Assembly (NCBI RefSeq): GCF_024494385.1
Contig: NZ_JAEVLT010000043.1
Location: forward strand, 1 to 35,431
Origin: Bacillus sp. EB600
GTDB taxonomy: Bacteria; Bacillota; Bacilli; Bacillales; Cytobacillaceae
Length of the DNA stretch: 35,431 bases
Direction of reading: 5' to 3'
Part shown: positions 32,194-35,431 of the stretch, one piece after another
Position numbering within the stretch: the stretch's first letter is position 1
Layout of the letters: each line of letters opens with the position of its first letter
Position numbers and translations under genes: made by a program
The notes under the pieces: generated by a model
Seen by the model: the letters and a program-made list of their open reading frames with translations, nothing else
What the model was told of the DNA's origin: nothing
The model's database searches: none

Positions 32194-33966
32194 CTACTGT
32201 AAATACTTATTCAGAAGATTAGTGATTAATTGATTTATCTCATTTATGTTGGCATTTTCCACTTTCGCATTATTAATGCTATATTTCTTTTTTAGTTTAA
32301 TAATTCTTTCTATACTTTCATTTAATCTTTGTTGTGAAATTTCCCCTTTTTGAACAGCGGTTTTTAAAGAGGAGGTAATTTTTACAACATTATTATAGTC
32401 ATGCCCTACCAAAATAATGTCGCTTCCTGACTTTACTGATTCTACTGCTGCTTTACCAATATCAAAATTGTTTGTAATGGCCCCCATTGTCATATCGTCC
32501 GTTATGATTACTCCCGTGAAACCAAGTTGTTTTCTAAGGACATCCGTCATGACAGCTTTTGACATGGACGCTGGATTATTTTTATCCAATTCAGGCAATA
32601 AGATATGGGCGACCATCACAACATCTGCTCCATGATCAATCGCACGTTCAAACGGAATTAACTCTAGTTCTTTAAGTTCCTTAAGGCCTTTATTCACAAT
32701 TGGGAGTTCCAGATGGGAATCAACCGATGTATCTCCATGTCCAGGAAAATGCTTAATCGTAGAGATGACGTTTTGCGACTGAATCCCTTTCATCGTTTGA
32801 ATCCCAAGTTTACTTACTATTTCCGAATTGTTCCCAAATGATCTATCCCCGATAACAGGGTTATTTGGATTGCTGTTAATATCAAGAACAGGTGCAAAAT
32901 CGAAATTTAAACCAAATTCTTTTAATTCATGGCCTAAAAGTGTTCCCACTTTATAAGAAAACTCGGGATTATTTACCTTTCCAATCTGTTTATTTGAAGG
33001 AAAGTTAGCAAGTCCACCCGGCAATCTTGTCACACGTCCCCCCTCTTGGTCAGCACCTAAAAAAAGCGGTAGATTCGAACTATTTTCAGCTTTCATTTGA
33101 TCCACAAGTTGAATGGTTTGGGCGGGGGTTTCGAAATTATTTTTGTAAAAAATAATTCCTCCGACATGGAATTGGCTTATTAATTTTTTTGCGTTTGCAT
33201 CCATCGTGGTCCCGGAAATCCCAGCAAGAATCATCTGCCCAATTTTATCTTCTAAATTCATTTTAGAAATTACTTCTGAAATGGTTTGATTTTCTTGTTG
33301 ATTCGGCTTTTTTTCAACTTGTGCTTCTTGATTTGGTGTTTTTTTAACCTGTGTATAGAGTGAGATATGTTCAACTTTAGGATTTGGTTCCTGCTCTGTT
33401 GTTATAGGCAAAACCCATAATAAATCAGTGGAAGTGGTTGCATGATAGACAAGTATCATTTGGTCATGAGTTGTATCTTTATAGTATCGAATGGCATCGG
33501 GTTCTCCACCAATATTCTTAATTTCATTTAAAGAGATATGTTGTAGTTCGGAATCATAAGACCGTATATCACTCACAGTCTTACCGGAATAGCCGATTGT
33601 AGAATGATGACTTTCGTATTCCTCATACCTGCCTTTAGCAGTTTCCGAAATATATTCTGACTTTCCCCACTCTTTATTTACTTCCTCCCATCCTGTTTTA
33701 CCTGAAACAAAGGGAATGTTCGGAACCTTACCTTCCTTAGATAGGGAAAAAGTTTCCCCAACTAATTTCTCAAGACTTGAAATCTGATCATTCCCCGAAT
33801 CTGATGTTTTTTTACCGGATGGGTCAGTTATAACTGGATTCTCTTTAACTGGCGTCTTCTCGTTACCGTTTTCTTTGGTTGCATAAACGCCAATGATCAA
33901 GGCTAAAATTAAAAGTGGAATCGTAAAAATAAGTAGCTTATTCTGGGGATTCCTTTGTTTATTCAT
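32194..33966 (-). CDS. nagZ: Beta-N-acetylhexosaminidase (GH3, NagZ-like) with N-terminal DUF4309 domain
   Basis: A 590-residue exported or membrane-anchored enzyme. Residues about 12-28 form a signal or anchor helix. A YjgB-like DUF4309 domain (about residues 65-200, ending DLLWVLPIT) precedes a GH3 domain. The GH3 part starts KIGQMILAGISG, has LGADQEGGRVTRLPGG, the NagZ acid/base loop KHFPGHGDTSVDSH and the nucleophile Asp in ITDDMTMGAI. It removes N-acetylglucosamine from peptidoglycan fragments; in Bacillus the homolog acts outside the cell on muropeptides together with an amidase. The ATG follows AAAGGGG. The DUF4309 fusion is unusual to me. Confidence 0.92.
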   Translation of the reverse strand: MNKQRNPQNKLLIFTIPLLILALIIGVYATKENGNEKTPVKENPVITDPSGKKTSDSGNDQISSLEKLVGETFSLSKEGKVPNIPFVSGKTGWEEVNKEWGKSEYISETAKGRYEEYESHHSTIGYSGKTVSDIRSYDSELQHISLNEIKNIGGEPDAIRYYKDTTHDQMILVYHATTSTDLLWVLPITTEQEPNPKVEHISLYTQVKKTPNQEAQVEKKPNQQENQTISEVISKMNLEDKIGQMILAGISGTTMDANAKKLISQFHVGGIIFYKNNFETPAQTIQLVDQMKAENSSNLPLFLGADQEGGRVTRLPGGLANFPSNKQIGKVNNPEFSYKVGTLLGHELKEFGLNFDFAPVLDINSNPNNPVIGDRSFGNNSEIVSKLGIQTMKGIQSQNVISTIKHFPGHGDTSVDSHLELPIVNKGLKELKELELIPFERAIDHGADVVMVAHILLPELDKNNPASMSKAVMTDVLRKQLGFTGVIITDDMTMGAITNNFDIGKAAVESVKSGSDIILVGHDYNNVVKITSSLKTAVQKGEISQQRLNESIERIIKLKKKYSINNAKVENANINEINQLITNLLNKYLQ

Positions 33967-34180
33967 TTTCTAATTCCCCTTTCTTCCATTTTTATGGTAA
34001 GATTTGAGTTTTTATATTACCGTTTATTTGTAGTAATGCCAATCAGCTTAAAAAAGAATCATTGTAAAAATATGTCTGATCAGTACATGGGATTTCTTTT
34101 AAAAGTCCTTTTTTCTTTCCGTCTCCACAAATATTCAGCCACACTGTTCTTTCCAGCAATAATCTTCGGCGGAATGCCCC

Positions 34181-34282
34181 TTAATTGAAAAAAAGAGAGC
34201 TTAATATCATTGTTCAAAGATATTAAACGCCCGTTTGTGAAAGATCGTTATTAAAGTAGGGCACCCGATTGTTGAAGAAGTG
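34181..34282. repeat. Two adjacent dispersed repeat copies
   Basis: The first copy has an 8-bp hairpin (34201-34208 with 34219-34226) followed by ACGCCCGTTTGTGAAAG. The second reads TTATTAAAGTAGGGCACC then CGATTGTTGAAGAAG (34248-34280) and is the closest match to the piece left of the IS110 element. The rest of 33967-34339 holds no gene that I can see. Confidence 0.5.
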
Positions 34283-34339
34283 ACAATTACTATCGAGTAT
34301 TACCTATATTGTATTTTATCTTTGGAGTGTGCAATATTA

Positions 34340-34906
34340 TTAATTCCCATTCAAATGATAGATTAGTTGCACAACACCAGAGGAGAACGTTCTTGTATTA
34401 ACCATTTTTAAATTCAACCTCTGTTTTATATCAATAAACAACGGTTTTCCTTCTCCCAAAATAACAGGGTGAACAGATAATCTAAATTCATCAACAAGCC
34501 CTAAATTGATAAAATTTGTAATAAGACTTGCTCCACCATATAACCAGATGTCTTTACCAGGCTTATTCTTTAATTTATTTACTTCTTTAAGAATATTATC
34601 ATTTATGAATATTGCTTTATTATCAGTCCCTTTTTGCGTTCTGGAAAAAACATATTTTTCTTTACTATGAACTATTTCCCAAATTTCTTTTTCAGTATCA
34701 GTATCAATTTCTGGAGTAAATTGTCCCCATAAATCGTAGCTTTTTCTTCCATATAAAATAGTATCAATTTGATTTAAGAAATTAATAAACCCCATCTCAG
34801 AGTCCATGATGCACCAATCAACTTCGCCATGCTCCCCTTCAATAAAACCATCTAAAGTAATTGCTAAATCTAAAATTATTCTTCTTGGTCTTCCGTTATA
34901 GGACAT
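34340..34906 (-). CDS. Dihydrofolate reductase-like protein (RibD C-terminal domain family)
   Basis: A 188-residue protein of the RibD-C/DHFR fold, like Bacillus YyaP/YwjB. Marks are RRIILDLAITLDGFIEG at the N terminus, DTILYGRKSYDLW, DIWLYGGASLITNFI and the C-terminal PVILGEGKPLF. Such proteins bind NADPH; their substrates are mostly unknown and they are not the housekeeping folate reductase. The ATG follows GGGAGG. It is next to a MarR-type regulator on the same strand. Confidence 0.88.
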   Translation of the reverse strand: MSYNGRPRRIILDLAITLDGFIEGEHGEVDWCIMDSEMGFINFLNQIDTILYGRKSYDLWGQFTPEIDTDTEKEIWEIVHSKEKYVFSRTQKGTDNKAIFINDNILKEVNKLKNKPGKDIWLYGGASLITNFINLGLVDEFRLSVHPVILGEGKPLFIDIKQRLNLKMVNTRTFSSGVVQLIYHLNGN

Positions 34907-35066
34907 AATTCTTCCTCCCTTTAATCATTTAGATATTGTTTCTCCTGCCAAGTTTTTTTATATTTTCTTTATTTACAGCATTTATTTCTGAATAAAGTTA
35001 CTGATGTTATTAAACTGCCTTAACTTGTTAACAATCATCTCAAATTGCCTTTACTTCCACAATTAG

Positions 35067-35140
35067 TTATTCAAGAATAAGGCCCTATAGCTAAAGAAGG
35101 CACAATTCTTTTTGAAGAATTGCGCCCGATTGTTGAAAAA
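35067..35140. repeat. Dispersed palindromic repeat, long form
   Basis: Begins TTATTCAAGAATAAGGCCC and ends GCGCCCGATTGTTGAAAAA, with an internal perfect 8-bp hairpin (35103-35110 with 35115-35122, loop TTTG). The preceding 30 bases match those before the copy at 31917. Confidence 0.6.
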
Positions 35141-35148
35141 CGATTCGC

Positions 35149-35431
35149 TTAAAAACTACTTTCAATTAAGTGATTTAATAGTTCTTTCTGTATACGAAGT
35201 AGAGACTGAATATCTTCTTTGGGCATTTTATCTAATGCGAAAAGCATAGCCTTATAAGATATCGAATTCTTACAGGATTTTTTTGAAACTTCTACACCTT
35301 TAATAGTTAATTTTATCTTTACTTCTCTTCGATCTTCCTCAGATATTTTTCTTTCTACTAACTCCATTTTAACTAATTTATCTATCCCAACACTAATTGT
35401 ACTTTTTGATGAGATAAGCTTATCAGCTATC
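35149..35431 (-). CDS. MarR-family regulator, C-terminal part, cut by window edge
   Basis: The frame is open to the right edge and reads IADKLISSKSTISVGIDKLV, the recognition helix of a winged helix, then KMELVERKISEEDRREVKIK, the MarR wing with the conserved Asp-Arg-Arg. After that come the dimer helices. About 94 residues are visible; the start lies outside the window. It is probably a repressor of a neighbouring gene to the right or of the DHFR-like gene to the left. Confidence 0.85.
   Translation of the reverse strand, partial: IADKLISSKSTISVGIDKLVKMELVERKISEEDRREVKIKLTIKGVEVSKKSCKNSISYKAMLFALDKMPKEDIQSLLRIQKELLNHLIESSF

Overview
The window looks like a chromosomal segment of a spore-forming, low-GC Gram-positive bacterium of the Bacillus type. 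It is AT-rich and has strong purine Shine-Dalgarno sites with several TTG starts. It carries a GerB/YndE-type spore germination permease, a Csp cold shock protein, a DUF2798 protein, a YolD-like remnant and a lipoprotein nuclease. I cannot name the species from sequence alone.

Layout. 1-2.5 kb: a cold shock gene and an IS110-family insertion sequence whose non-coding left end looks like a bridge RNA. 2.5-6.5 kb: a TetR regulator divergent from a DHA2-type drug exporter, then a secreted nuclease lipoprotein. 6.5-11.2 kb: a catabolic block read leftwards (KdgT-type permease, Gfo/Idh/MocA oxidoreductase, 2Fe-2S ferredoxin, catechol-2,3-dioxygenase-type extradiol enzyme) facing a divergent FadR-type GntR regulator. 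11.9-14.1 kb: an OsmC-like protein and a sodium:solute symporter. 14.2-16.9 kb: a 435-bp inverted-repeat element, a germination permease and a decayed tyrosine recombinase. 17-22 kb: a ketopantoate-reductase-like gene, DUF2798, a decayed copy of an aromatic-acid module (FAH hydrolase, YciI, IclR), and a malic enzyme. 22.4-29.4 kb: an intact 3-hydroxybenzoate/gentisate module. 29.4-31.3 kb: remains of mobile elements. 31.4-35.4 kb: a small membrane protein, a DUF4309-GH3 beta-N-acetylhexosaminidase, a DHFR-like reductase and a MarR regulator cut by the window edge.

How the genes work together. The central module reads as a complete gentisate pathway. An AAHS-type transporter imports the aromatic acid; an FAD monooxygenase (probably 3-hydroxybenzoate 6-hydroxylase) makes gentisate; a cupin gentisate 1,2-dioxygenase opens the ring; a DinB-fold protein is placed to isomerise maleylpyruvate; and an FAH-fold hydrolase releases fumarate and pyruvate. 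An IclR regulator is divergent. The nearby malic enzyme could convert fumarate-derived malate to pyruvate. DinB enzymes are known to use mycothiol (maleylpyruvate isomerase) or bacillithiol (BstA), so a bacillithiol-type maleylpyruvate isomerase is the most interesting biochemical proposal here.

Two cautions. Five otherwise well-conserved genes (IS110 transposase, extradiol dioxygenase, germination permease, malic enzyme, a small membrane protein) are each broken by loss of one base in a short G or C run, and adding one base repairs each. This may be sequencing error or real decay. Separately, true relics with stop codons and deletions are present (FAH, YciI and IclR copies, recombinases), and a family of short palindromic repeats is scattered through the intergenic regions.
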